Below, one piece after another: positions 5,304 through 11,617 of a DNA stretch of 11,617 nucleotides. The notes under the pieces are model-generated. The model worked only from the letters and a program-made list of their open reading frames with translations. It had not been told where the DNA came from and made no database searches. The DNA lies in assembly GCA_964588535.1 (NCBI GenBank), contig CAZPQA010000089.1:1-11617 (forward strand). Reading direction: 5' to 3'. Each line of letters begins with the position of its first letter. Within the stretch, counting starts at the first letter, position 1. The DNA comes from NaphS2 sp964588535. GTDB taxonomy: Bacteria > Desulfobacterota > DSM-4660 > Desulfatiglandales > Desulfatiglandaceae. The translations under genes were made by a program, and so were the position numbers.

Positions 5304-7205
5304 ATGACCGACGGATATCTTGCGTATTATAATCAGTCAATTGAGGATCCCAATGGTTTCTGGCGCGTGCCGGCAGAGGATTGTCATTGGTATAAAAAAT
5401 GGGAAAAGGTTTTAGATGATTCAAACAAACCGTTTTACAGGTGGTTTTCAGGCGGCACGGTCAACACCTGTTACAACGCACTTGACCTCCATGTGGAAAA
5501 CGGCATCGGAGATCAAACCGCTCTCATCTACGACAGCCCGGTTACCGACACCATCAAAAAATTCACCTACCTTGAGCTTCGGGACGAAGTCGCCCGCTTT
5601 GCCGGGGTACTGGCATCAAAAGGCGTTCAAAAGGGAGACCGCGTCCTGTTGTATATGCCCATGGTTGCGGAAGCGGCCATTGCCATGCTGGCCTGCGCAA
5701 GGCTGGGTGCGGTCCATTCCGTTGTGTTTGGGGGATTTGCCTCAAAGGAACTCGCCATCCGCATCGATGACGCGAAACCGAAAGTCATTGTTTCCGCGTC
5801 ATGCGGCATTGAAGTGGCAAGGATTATCCCCTACAAACCACTCCTCGAAGAAGCCATAGAAATTGCGGAAGTAAAACCGGATGCCTGTATCATCCTTCAG
5901 AGGCCGCAGGAAACCGCTCCCATGACACCGGGATTTGACTACGACTGGCGTGAGGAGATGAAAAATGCCACGCCCGCGGATTGCGTTCCGGTTGCGGCCA
6001 CGGATCCTTTGTACATCCTTTACACATCGGGGACCACCGGGATACCCAAAGGGGTTGTTCGGGACAATGGCGGTCACATGGTTGCCCTGAAATGGACCAT
6101 GAGTGCCGTTTACAATCTGCAGCAGGGCGACGTGTGGTGGACCGCGTCGGATGTGGGCTGGGTCGTGGGGCACTCTTACATCGTTTACGGTCCCCTGCTC
6201 AAGGGGTGCACCACCATCCTCTTTGAAGGAAAACCGGTGGGCACACCCGATGCGGGGGCGTTCTGGCGGGTCATCGCCGAACACAAGGTAAAGGCCATGT
6301 TCACGGCTCCCACCGCATTTCGTGCCATCAAGCGCGAAGACCCTGAAGGGAAGCTCATTGAAAATTATGATTTGAGCAACTTCAAAGCCCTTTTTCTCGC
6401 GGGTGAAAGACTGGATCCCGATACCTTGGTGTGGGCCGAAAAGAAGTTGAAAGTCCCTGTCATCGACCATTGGTGGCAGACGGAAACCGGGTGGGCCATC
6501 GCCGCCAACTGCCTGGGCGTTGAGCAGTTTCCCGTAAAGCAGGGATCCCCCACAAAAGCGGCGCCGGGGTGGAATGTTCAAGCGGTTGACCCCGACTGCA
6601 AGCAGGTAAAGCCGGGGGAAATCGGTGCCCTGGTGGTAAAACTGCCGCTCCCTCCGGGGACGCTCCCCACCCTCTGGAACAATGATGAAGGCTATATCAG
6701 CTCCTACCTGGAAGAATTCCCCGGCTACTATAAAACAGCCGATGCCGGATATATAGACGACGATGGCTACGTGTTTGTCATGAGCCGAACCGATGACATC
6801 ATCAATGTGGCCGGCCACCGTTTGTCCACCGGCGGGATGGAAGAGGTCCTGGCGGATCACCCGGATGTGGCGGAATGTGCGGTGCTGGGCGTTGAAGATA
6901 AACTCAAAGGGCAAATCCCCATCGGGTTTCTGGTTTTAAATGCCGGTGTAACGCGCGATGCTCAGGAAATCGAAAAGGAAGTCATTCAGATGGTCCGGGA
7001 GCGCATCGGTCCCGTGGCTTCGTTTAAAGTCGCCACCATTGTGAAGCGTCTGCCCAAAACCAGATCCGGGAAAATATTAAGGGGAACCATGCGCAAGATC
7101 GCAGACAATGAAGCCTTCAAGATGCCGGCAACCATTGATGACCCGACCATTTTGAAGGAAATCGAAGATGCGCTTGTTTATAAAGGGTTCGCTGGAGCAA
7201 AATAA
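5304..7205 (+). CDS. Propionyl-CoA synthetase-like acyl-CoA synthetase (ACSS3-type, AMP-forming)
   Basis: This 633-aa protein is an AMP-forming short-chain acyl-CoA synthetase, distinct from but related to the Acs encoded before it. Motifs: YTSGTTGIPKG (240-250), DHWWQTETGW (388-397), SRTDDIINVAGHRLSTGGMEE (494-514, read in two parts) and PKTRSGK with catalytic Lys590. The TADAG at 478-482 in place of TGD and the RLSTGGMEEVLADHP stretch are typical of ACSS3/propionate-type enzymes. Pocket residues align as Val287, Val288, Ala366 and Trp391. Compared with acetate enzymes, Thr becomes Val and Val becomes Ala; a Val-to-Ala change at this position is known to widen Acs towards propionate. The best substrate guess is propionate, though butyrate or another short acid is possible. 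GGAAGGAG precedes the ATG by 3 nt. It probably shares a transcript with acs. Confidence 0.9.
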   Translation: MTDGYLAYYNQSIEDPNGFWRVPAEDCHWYKKWEKVLDDSNKPFYRWFSGGTVNTCYNALDLHVENGIGDQTALIYDSPVTDTIKKFTYLELRDEVARFAGVLASKGVQKGDRVLLYMPMVAEAAIAMLACARLGAVHSVVFGGFASKELAIRIDDAKPKVIVSASCGIEVARIIPYKPLLEEAIEIAEVKPDACIILQRPQETAPMTPGFDYDWREEMKNATPADCVPVAATDPLYILYTSGTTGIPKGVVRDNGGHMVALKWTMSAVYNLQQGDVWWTASDVGWVVGHSYIVYGPLLKGCTTILFEGKPVGTPDAGAFWRVIAEHKVKAMFTAPTAFRAIKREDPEGKLIENYDLSNFKALFLAGERLDPDTLVWAEKKLKVPVIDHWWQTETGWAIAANCLGVEQFPVKQGSPTKAAPGWNVQAVDPDCKQVKPGEIGALVVKLPLPPGTLPTLWNNDEGYISSYLEEFPGYYKTADAGYIDDDGYVFVMSRTDDIINVAGHRLSTGGMEEVLADHPDVAECAVLGVEDKLKGQIPIGFLVLNAGVTRDAQEIEKEVIQMVRERIGPVASFKVATIVKRLPKTRSGKILRGTMRKIADNEAFKMPATIDDPTILKEIEDALVYKGFAGAK

Positions 7206-7472
7206 AGATCAATAAAAATATTTGAAATCAAGGACTTTGGAAACGGGGGATGCATAGACTACTTTAGGGAAGGTGTTATGGGAATTCGGGAAAAGGGTTA
7301 AAATCGGTTAGAGGAAGGTAATGGTTTTCCCGGAAAAAAGCCTTAAAGCTTAAAACATAAAAACAACTTTGAAGTTTTGGAAAGGGGGGTGATATTCCTA
7401 CCGGATGGAAGGTGTCGGGTATTAATAGGGAGGTTTTACTGACTTCTAACTTTTTGAAGGAGGGAAGGAAGA
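7206..7472 (+). other. Purine-rich 267-nt leader of the symporter gene
   Basis: No gene is seen here. The plus strand is unusually rich in G and A, with repeated GGAAGG-like runs and two similar segments near 7236-7249 and 7375-7388 (TTTGGAAA followed by a G-run). An inverted repeat CGGGAAAA (7287-7294) / TTTTCCCG (7325-7332) has exact 8-bp arms and a 30-nt loop. No clear terminator follows the synthetase gene and no convincing -35/-10 or sigma-54 site was found. The segment could be a structured 5' leader. The symporter's ribosome site, AAGGAGG at 7457-7463, lies 9 nt before its ATG. Confidence 0.5.
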
Positions 7473-9446
7473 ATGACGGCTCATATATATTGGCTTTTCT
7501 TTTTTGTTCTTTGTTACTGGGCATACTGCCTTACCATCGGCGTCCGCGGCTACTTGGTAGCCAAGAAGGGCACCGATTACTTCATTGCCGGACGGCAATT
7601 GAACATATGGGTGTTTGTGTTGGCGGCAACGGCCACGTCCTTCAGCGGCTGGACGTTTGTCGGTCACCCGGCTTTGATGTGGCGTGACGGACTCCCCTAT
7701 GGGTATGCATCATTTTATGTCCTTACCATCCCGATTACCGGCGTGTTTTTTCTGAAGCGGCAATGGTTGTTGGGAAAACGGTATGGATTTGTCACCCCAG
7801 GGGAGATGTATCAACGCTATTTCAATTCCGAGGCCATGCGGATTCTGACCGTCATCGTGGCGCTTTTTTTCAGCATCCCCTATCTGGGGATTCAATTGCG
7901 CGCTTCGGGTGTTTTATTCAATATTCTAACCGATGGAATATTCTCCGTCAACGTTGGCATGTGGATGTTGGCCATCATCGTTGCGCTCTATGTTGGCCTC
8001 GGCGGGCTGCGGTCCGTGGCTTACGTTGATACGGCCCAGTGTGTCCTGCTCTTTTTGGGAATATGCTCCCTGGGAGTTATCTCGGTTAATTTCGCTGGCG
8101 GTTGGGATTCCCTGATGTCGAAATACGGTGATATCGTGGTCTGGATCCAGAGTGGCGGGGCCGATGTGCCCAGATGGGCGGATCCGGAGGCCGTGAAAGT
8201 TTTCCTTGCACACAAAAAATCGATCATCAATTTGACGCCGTCGGGTATCAGCAATCAAATCGCCGTCCCGGGCGTGATCCAGTTTGTGCCGGCCGGCGGC
8301 ATGGCGCAAGGCGGAACCTGGACGGGCGTCATGATTTTGACCTACATGTTTGCTTTAATGGGCATTCATGCATCACCGGCCTTTTCCATGTGGGCCTTTG
8401 CCAACAAAAACCCCAAACCTTTTCCGATCCAGCAGGTGTGGGCCTCCACGCTTGGAATAGGCTTTGCTCTGTTTATTTTTACCACCTTGCAGAGTATGGG
8501 CGGCTGGGTCCTGTCCCTGTGGGCTCCCGACGGCGCCAGTGAAACAATCTTGCCCCTTGCCAATCTTGTGGGGGGGAAGCAGGCCAACCTTGTCCCTTAT
8601 CTGATTCACCTGCTGACGGACGCGGCCCCCTGGGCTGTGGGCCTGCTGGCCATTTGCGCCCTGGCAGCCATGCAGTCTACGGGCGCGGCCTATATGTCTA
8701 CTGCCAGCGGTATGCTGACCCGGGACATCGTTAAACGGCATATCCGCAAGGATATGACCGCAACCCAGCAAACCGGATGGGGTCGGGTAAACGTGGTTGT
8801 AATAGTGGGCTCGGCCCTGATTTTTGCCACCCTCGTACCCGGCGCCATCGTGATGCTCGGCGCTTTTGCGACCTCCTACGGGTTTATGATGTATCCGGCC
8901 CTGATCGCCACATGTTACTGGCCTTATCTCACACGTCAGGGAATCGTCACAGGTCTTATCTGCGGCATGATTGCCGTATTCGTCACTTTCAGATTTGATC
9001 TCGGACTTCCCTGGGGCTACAATCCGCTGACGATTTATGCTGCGGGGTGGGGGATCTTGTTCAACCTGCCGGTAGCCATACTGGTAAGCGCCTTTACCCA
9101 ACCGGACAAGAAGGAGATGGACCGCCGCATGGGCTTCCACAACTTCATCCGGGAACATGCAAGTCTGCCCCAGGAACAAAAACACCTGATTAAATGGGGA
9201 TGGATTGTTACGATAACCTGGTACATTTTCGCCATCGGTCCCGGCTGCGTGATCGGCAACACGATTTTCGGTGATCCCATGAAACCGGCGTCATGGTTTT
9301 TGGGGATGCCGTCGATCTGGATCTGGCAGATTGTGTTTTGGCTGCTGGGCATCTGGATGATGTGGTTTCTGGCCTACAAACTGAAGATGTCCACCGACGT
9401 TACTATGGATGTCGAGGTCTTGAAACACGATATTTATGATGAATAA
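7473..9446 (+). CDS. Sodium:solute symporter (SSS family), probable short-chain carboxylate transporter
   Basis: This 657-aa inner-membrane protein has about 13-15 hydrophobic segments, from residues 5-25 to about 618-636, and a short acidic C-terminal tail. It belongs to the SSS/SLC5 family: DYFIAGRQLNIWVFVLAATA (35-54) around TM1-TM2, LGGLRSVAYVDTAQ (176-189), and the TM8-type signature ALAAMQSTGAAYMSTASG (396-413) ending TRDI (416-419). By distance to that Asp, Ser402-Thr403 align with the sodium-binding Ser340-Thr341 of PutP. A soluble loop at about 211-260 and another at 543-572 are longer than in small SSS members. The substrate is not readable from sequence. Placement after two acyl-CoA synthetases suggests acetate, propionate or a similar acid, by analogy with actP next to acs in other proteobacteria. 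The start follows a strong AAGGAGG. Confidence 0.9.
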   Translation: MTAHIYWLFFFVLCYWAYCLTIGVRGYLVAKKGTDYFIAGRQLNIWVFVLAATATSFSGWTFVGHPALMWRDGLPYGYASFYVLTIPITGVFFLKRQWLLGKRYGFVTPGEMYQRYFNSEAMRILTVIVALFFSIPYLGIQLRASGVLFNILTDGIFSVNVGMWMLAIIVALYVGLGGLRSVAYVDTAQCVLLFLGICSLGVISVNFAGGWDSLMSKYGDIVVWIQSGGADVPRWADPEAVKVFLAHKKSIINLTPSGISNQIAVPGVIQFVPAGGMAQGGTWTGVMILTYMFALMGIHASPAFSMWAFANKNPKPFPIQQVWASTLGIGFALFIFTTLQSMGGWVLSLWAPDGASETILPLANLVGGKQANLVPYLIHLLTDAAPWAVGLLAICALAAMQSTGAAYMSTASGMLTRDIVKRHIRKDMTATQQTGWGRVNVVVIVGSALIFATLVPGAIVMLGAFATSYGFMMYPALIATCYWPYLTRQGIVTGLICGMIAVFVTFRFDLGLPWGYNPLTIYAAGWGILFNLPVAILVSAFTQPDKKEMDRRMGFHNFIREHASLPQEQKHLIKWGWIVTITWYIFAIGPGCVIGNTIFGDPMKPASWFLGMPSIWIWQIVFWLLGIWMMWFLAYKLKMSTDVTMDVEVLKHDIYDE

Positions 9447-9544
9447 CCTGGGGCCCCTAAATAAGCTTTTGGGGGAATGACATAACCCTGATGGAAAGCC
9501 AGTCGATGATTCTCCGCTCAGGGTGACAACATGGGTTAGGAAAA

Positions 9545-9573
9545 GAAGAGGAGGCGCAGAGCGCCTCCTCTTC
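9545..9573. terminator. Perfect 13-bp stem-loop after the symporter gene
   Basis: GAAGAGGAGGCGC (9545-9557) pairs exactly with 9561-9573 around a 3-nt AGA loop. On the plus strand the following bases (AGACCCTTCATTT) form only a poor U-tract; on the minus strand the stem is followed by TTTTCC. It lies about 100 nt after the symporter stop and 38 nt before the TPR gene, so it most likely ends or trims the module's transcript. Smaller complementary segments lie just upstream (TAACCCTGA near 9484, TCAGGGT near 9519). Confidence 0.6.
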
Positions 9574-9611
9574 AGACCCTTCATTTAAGGGAAAAGCAGA
9601 CATCAAACCGA

Positions 9612-10103
9612 ATGGAAAAACTGATTTTTATTCTGACGATTGCGTTATTCCTGATTACCGGCTGTGGTGTAGGAGTGCCGGAGTATGACGATACCGTTCT
9701 TGAGGGTGTTTCTCATTTCAACAGGGACAAACCTGAGAAAGCGCTCGAGGATTTCAATCGCGCCATCAGGATAGATCCGCAACGGGTCGACGGCTATGCA
9801 GGTCGCGCAAATGTCTTAAATGTCATGGGGCGGTATGCAGAATCCATCAACGACTACAACATAGCCATTGAAATGGATCCAACCCTTGCCAATGCCTATG
9901 TGAACAGGGGGATCGCATACAGTCATATGGGTGAATATGAAAAAGCGATTGCAGATTTCGAAAAAGGACTGGAATTGGATCCCGAAATCAATGACGCTCC
10001 AAGCTTCCTACAACGCCTTTTTGATGATGATACACCCAACAGAAAAAAAGGCATCCGTAAATACCTGGCGTCATTGAAGGAAAAGGTCAAGGAATCAAAC
10101 TGA
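9612..10103 (+). CDS. TPR-repeat lipoprotein
   Basis: This 163-aa protein starts with a lipoprotein signal peptide: a short Lys-containing n-region, a hydrophobic core at residues 4-16, and a lipobox LITGC with the acylated Cys18. Residues about 29-126 hold three tetratricopeptide repeats with the usual signatures (AIRIDPQRVDGYAGRANVLN, YNIAIEMDPTLANAYVNRG, EKAIADFEKGLELDP). The tail at 141-163 is Lys-rich. It should be membrane-anchored on the periplasmic side and act as a protein-protein scaffold; no partner or enzymatic role can be read. No good Shine-Dalgarno lies directly before the ATG (a purine-rich AAGGGAAAAG ends about 15 nt upstream), but the signal peptide supports this start. It follows the stem-loop at 9545-9573, so it is probably a separate unit, and it converges on the YIP1-family gene. 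Confidence 0.85.
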   Translation: MEKLIFILTIALFLITGCGVGVPEYDDTVLEGVSHFNRDKPEKALEDFNRAIRIDPQRVDGYAGRANVLNVMGRYAESINDYNIAIEMDPTLANAYVNRGIAYSHMGEYEKAIADFEKGLELDPEINDAPSFLQRLFDDDTPNRKKGIRKYLASLKEKVKESN

Positions 10104-10253
10104 ACTTCTCACCGCCTTTGAGCATTGCACGGCAGGACACCCGCACTATCGCTTCCCACACCAGGGCTGCGCCATTCCCACATTTAGAATCTGCTGCCCG
10201 GATGATGCCCCCATAGCCGATTGCGGAGACATTCAGACTGATGGTCGGATCGG
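10104..10253. other. Convergent intergenic gap
   Basis: The 150 bp between the convergent TPR and YIP1-family genes contains no ORF or strong hairpin that I can support, and no clear bidirectional terminator. Confidence 0.5.
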
Positions 10254-10790
10254 TTATTTGCCTACGCCGAATGCCGAGAACAGAGAGATTAATAACAAAG
10301 ACTGGACGATTGCGCTGATGGTCCAGGCAGCCAGGCAGACGCCCAGGGCCCGATAGATGCTTTGATAATTAAGCGCCTGTTTTACCGCTACAGCTCCTGC
10401 TGCGATCATCCAGATTGAAGCTACTAGCGGGGCGACCAGCTCCAGACCCGGGACAATGCCCAGGGCGCGCAAAAACCCGGGCGAACTGGCAAAGCCTAGG
10501 GCCCGCACAAGGGATTTCCTATCGGCCACAGTCCCGGATTCAGCAAAAAGTCTCGCTCCGATCATGTAGGTGGAAAATGCCCAGACATACCACCCCAGCA
10601 GGGTGGTAATCATTGCGATATTGATTCCTGAAGCCCCCGTTCTGCCAAAACTTCCGTAGGCGGCTGCCATGCCGTAAATAAAAACTATAGTTAAAGCCTG
10701 AGTCTTAGTGCCTGCATCCGCTACAACTTCTTCATAGAGTTTAGCGTCGAGTTTGGCGGCGCGAAATAATCGTTCCAAAAAAAGATTCAT
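10254..10790 (-). CDS. YIP1-family integral membrane protein
   Basis: This 178-aa protein begins with an amphipathic segment (FLERLFRAAKLDAKLYEEVVAD, residues 4-25) followed by about five hydrophobic segments at roughly 31-48, 57-79, 97-114, 116-137 and 146-173. This layout, with the LYEEV.AD N-terminus and the SSPGFLRALGIVPGL stretch (102-116), matches small bacterial YIP1/Yip1-domain proteins. Their molecular function is not established, and no catalytic residues are evident. AAGGGG ends 5 nt before the ATG and gives a good ribosome site. The start codon overlaps by four bases (ATGA) the stop of an upstream 113-codon frame that begins in a truncated element-like ORF. No functional link to the acyl-CoA genes is apparent. 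Confidence 0.75.
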   Translation of the reverse strand: MNLFLERLFRAAKLDAKLYEEVVADAGTKTQALTIVFIYGMAAAYGSFGRTGASGINIAMITTLLGWYVWAFSTYMIGARLFAESGTVADRKSLVRALGFASSPGFLRALGIVPGLELVAPLVASIWMIAAGAVAVKQALNYQSIYRALGVCLAAWTISAIVQSLLLISLFSAFGVGK

Positions 10791-11128
10791 GAGTCCCCTT
10801 GCAGTTGCAGTCCACCCCGACCGGATGAGAGCCCCCTGACCGGTCCTGCCGGTACGAGGAGATATAGATCAACGGCTGGATTACCCCGACTGATTATAGA
10901 TGAACGCGGATTCCGGGTCGTAGTATGGGAGAATTCCGCCTTGTGTGTCAAGAGAATAATGAACCACCATTGTTTGTAATCTTTGTTGAGGATGCTTTTG
11001 GATCTGCAAAAGCTCATAACCTCAGATGACGACATTAAGGGAAGAATAAGCCCTTTAAAAACAATACGATCAAATCCTGAAATAGTACCCTTGACTATGC
11101 CCGAAAATCTGTTTATAAGTGTCTTCAT
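10787..11128 (-). pseudogene. Truncated N-terminal fragment of a possible multicopy element ORF
   Basis: The frame opens with ATG at 11128-11126 after a good AGGAGA site. Its first 54 or so residues (INRFSGIVKGTISGFDRIVF, then KGLILPLM...SFCRSKSILNKDYKQW) resemble the N-terminus of a several-hundred-residue hypothetical/transposase-like family that I recall as multicopy in Desulfobacterota and related genomes, from memory and without a search. From about residue 55 (near 10966) the sequence loses this character, becoming low in structure and rich in Arg, Gly and Ser. The frame ends in TGA overlapping the YIP1-family ATG. I read it as a remnant whose body was deleted, with the downstream frame open by chance. 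Alternatively it is a small fused gene coupled to the YIP1-family gene. Confidence 0.35.
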
Positions 11129-11291
11129 AAGTCTCCTTTTTCGTTATTTGATGGGTTTGTTTTGCTTCCATCTTGCTAACAAAAGAGGGGGGCCATGTCA
11201 CTTGAAATTTGGGTTGCGGGCGTAGCCCGCGTTAGAATTTATATCGCACACACGTGTTTTTGCGCCTTTGCCGGAGGAAGAACTGGGGAAC
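11129..11291. other. Intergenic region with a GC-rich hairpin
   Basis: No gene is seen. A hairpin with perfect 6-bp arms, GCGGGC-GTA-GCCCGC, lies at 11216-11230, and a G-run occurs at about 11186-11192. The hairpin could belong to the end of the decayed element to its left, or to the leader of the CNBD gene on the right. GGAGGAAG at 11273-11280 lies about 11-14 nt before that gene's ATG. Confidence 0.5.
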
Positions 11292-11617
11292 ATGTCGAGC
11301 CAGATCAGCCATTTTCTCTCAAGGATTGTGCCGTTTTCATTTCTACCGGAAGATGTCCTGAAAGAAATATCCAGAGAATTTTCCGTCGTGCACTATTCAA
11401 GCGGTACCCGGCTTTTCTATCAGGGTAAAAGCAAGGTGGAGTATCTGTACATCATTCAGAAAGGCGCCGTGGAACGCTACTTTGAAGAAGGTAACAACAA
11501 GACGCTGCGCGGGGTCCTGGGAGAAGGCGATCTTTACGGCGGCATTTCCATGCTGGTCAACGACGGCATCGCTGTCCGCTCTTTCCATATTCTTGAAAAC
11601 ACCTATTTTTACATCCT
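11292..11617 (+). CDS. CNBD signalling protein, 3' end beyond the window
   Basis: An ATG at 11292-11294 opens a frame of 108 full codons that runs off the right edge. It encodes a cyclic-nucleotide-binding-like domain: an N-terminal helix FSFLPEDVLKEIS (15-27), the roll strands SSGTRLFYQGK (36-46) and YLYIIQKGAVERYFEE (51-66), and GEGDLYGGISMLVNDG (77-92). The same layout occurs in the left-edge protein, which continues into a CBS domain, so this is probably a paralogue of the CNBD-CBS-DUF294 type; the later domains are not visible. The cassette lacks the CRP-type Glu (LYGGI in place of the usual FGE), and an Arg is present at 96. Ligand binding is uncertain. It points away from the module, as a mirror image of the left-edge gene. 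Confidence 0.82.
   Translation, partial: MSSQISHFLSRIVPFSFLPEDVLKEISREFSVVHYSSGTRLFYQGKSKVEYLYIIQKGAVERYFEEGNNKTLRGVLGEGDLYGGISMLVNDGIAVRSFHILENTYFYI

Noticed and set aside
5799..6914. Long 371-codon minus-strand frame inside the second synthetase gene.
   Set aside because: It is an antisense shadow caused by codon bias; the sense frame carries all adenylate-forming enzyme motifs.
7206..7472. Possible sigma-54 promoter for the symporter.
   Set aside because: No GG-N10-GC pair of the TGGCAC-N5-TTGCA type was found despite the G-rich sequence.
8373..9185. 270-codon minus-strand frame inside the symporter gene.
   Set aside because: It is antisense to transmembrane segments of a clear SSS transporter and shows no domain of its own.
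11195..11428. 77-codon plus-strand frame overlapping the start of the right-edge CNBD gene.
   Set aside because: The frame from 11292 gives a clear CNBD sequence that stays open to the window end; the other frame has no domain and overlaps it.
1..11617. CRISPR array, tRNA or rRNA genes, or a complete insertion sequence.
   Set aside because: No regularly spaced direct repeats, no cloverleaf-like segments and no complete transposase with terminal repeats were seen.

Overview
The window looks like chromosomal DNA of a Desulfobacterota (delta-proteobacterial) anaerobe, of the kind that oxidises short-chain fatty acids completely or syntrophically. This is inferred from the gene set (a CoA-transferase/GNAT fusion, an ACSS3-type acyl-CoA synthetase, CNBD-CBS signalling proteins), the moderate GC content and the protein texture. 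There is no rRNA or other marker gene to fix the taxon. No tRNA, rRNA, CRISPR array or complete insertion sequence was recognised.

Layout. Positions 1-607 (minus strand, runs off the left edge) hold the N-terminal part of a cyclic-nucleotide-binding-like/CBS signalling protein. A 365-bp divergent intergenic region follows. Four plus-strand genes then form a short-chain acyl-CoA module: a CoA-transferase/acetyl-CoA hydrolase fused to a GNAT acetyltransferase (973-2847), an acetyl-CoA synthetase (3156-5192), a propionyl-CoA-synthetase-like ACSS3-type enzyme (5304-7205), and a sodium:solute symporter (7473-9446). A TPR lipoprotein (9612-10103, plus) converges on a YIP1-family membrane protein (10254-10790, minus). 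Upstream of the YIP1 gene lies a truncated, possibly mobile-element-derived reading frame (about 10970-11128, minus). The right edge (11292-11617, plus) holds the start of a second CNBD protein of the same type as the one at the left edge.

How the genes may work together. The symporter would import a small carboxylate. The two AMP-forming synthetases would activate acetate and propionate-like acids to CoA thioesters. The CoA-transferase/GNAT protein could exchange CoA and, through its GNAT domain, acetylate the conserved PKTRSGK lysine of both synthetases. That control mode is well known for Acs enzymes, but here it is inferred.

The most striking non-coding feature is the region upstream of the acetyl-CoA synthetase. 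It has a perfect TGTGA-N6-TCACA CRP/FNR-type site, a perfect TTGACA -35 box, a perfect 9+9-bp palindrome lying between the -35 and -10 boxes, and a 16-bp terminator-like hairpin in the leader, overlapped by a 26-codon ORF. The fusion protein also appears to lack the catalytic glutamate of its CoA-transferase family (Gln245 in its place).
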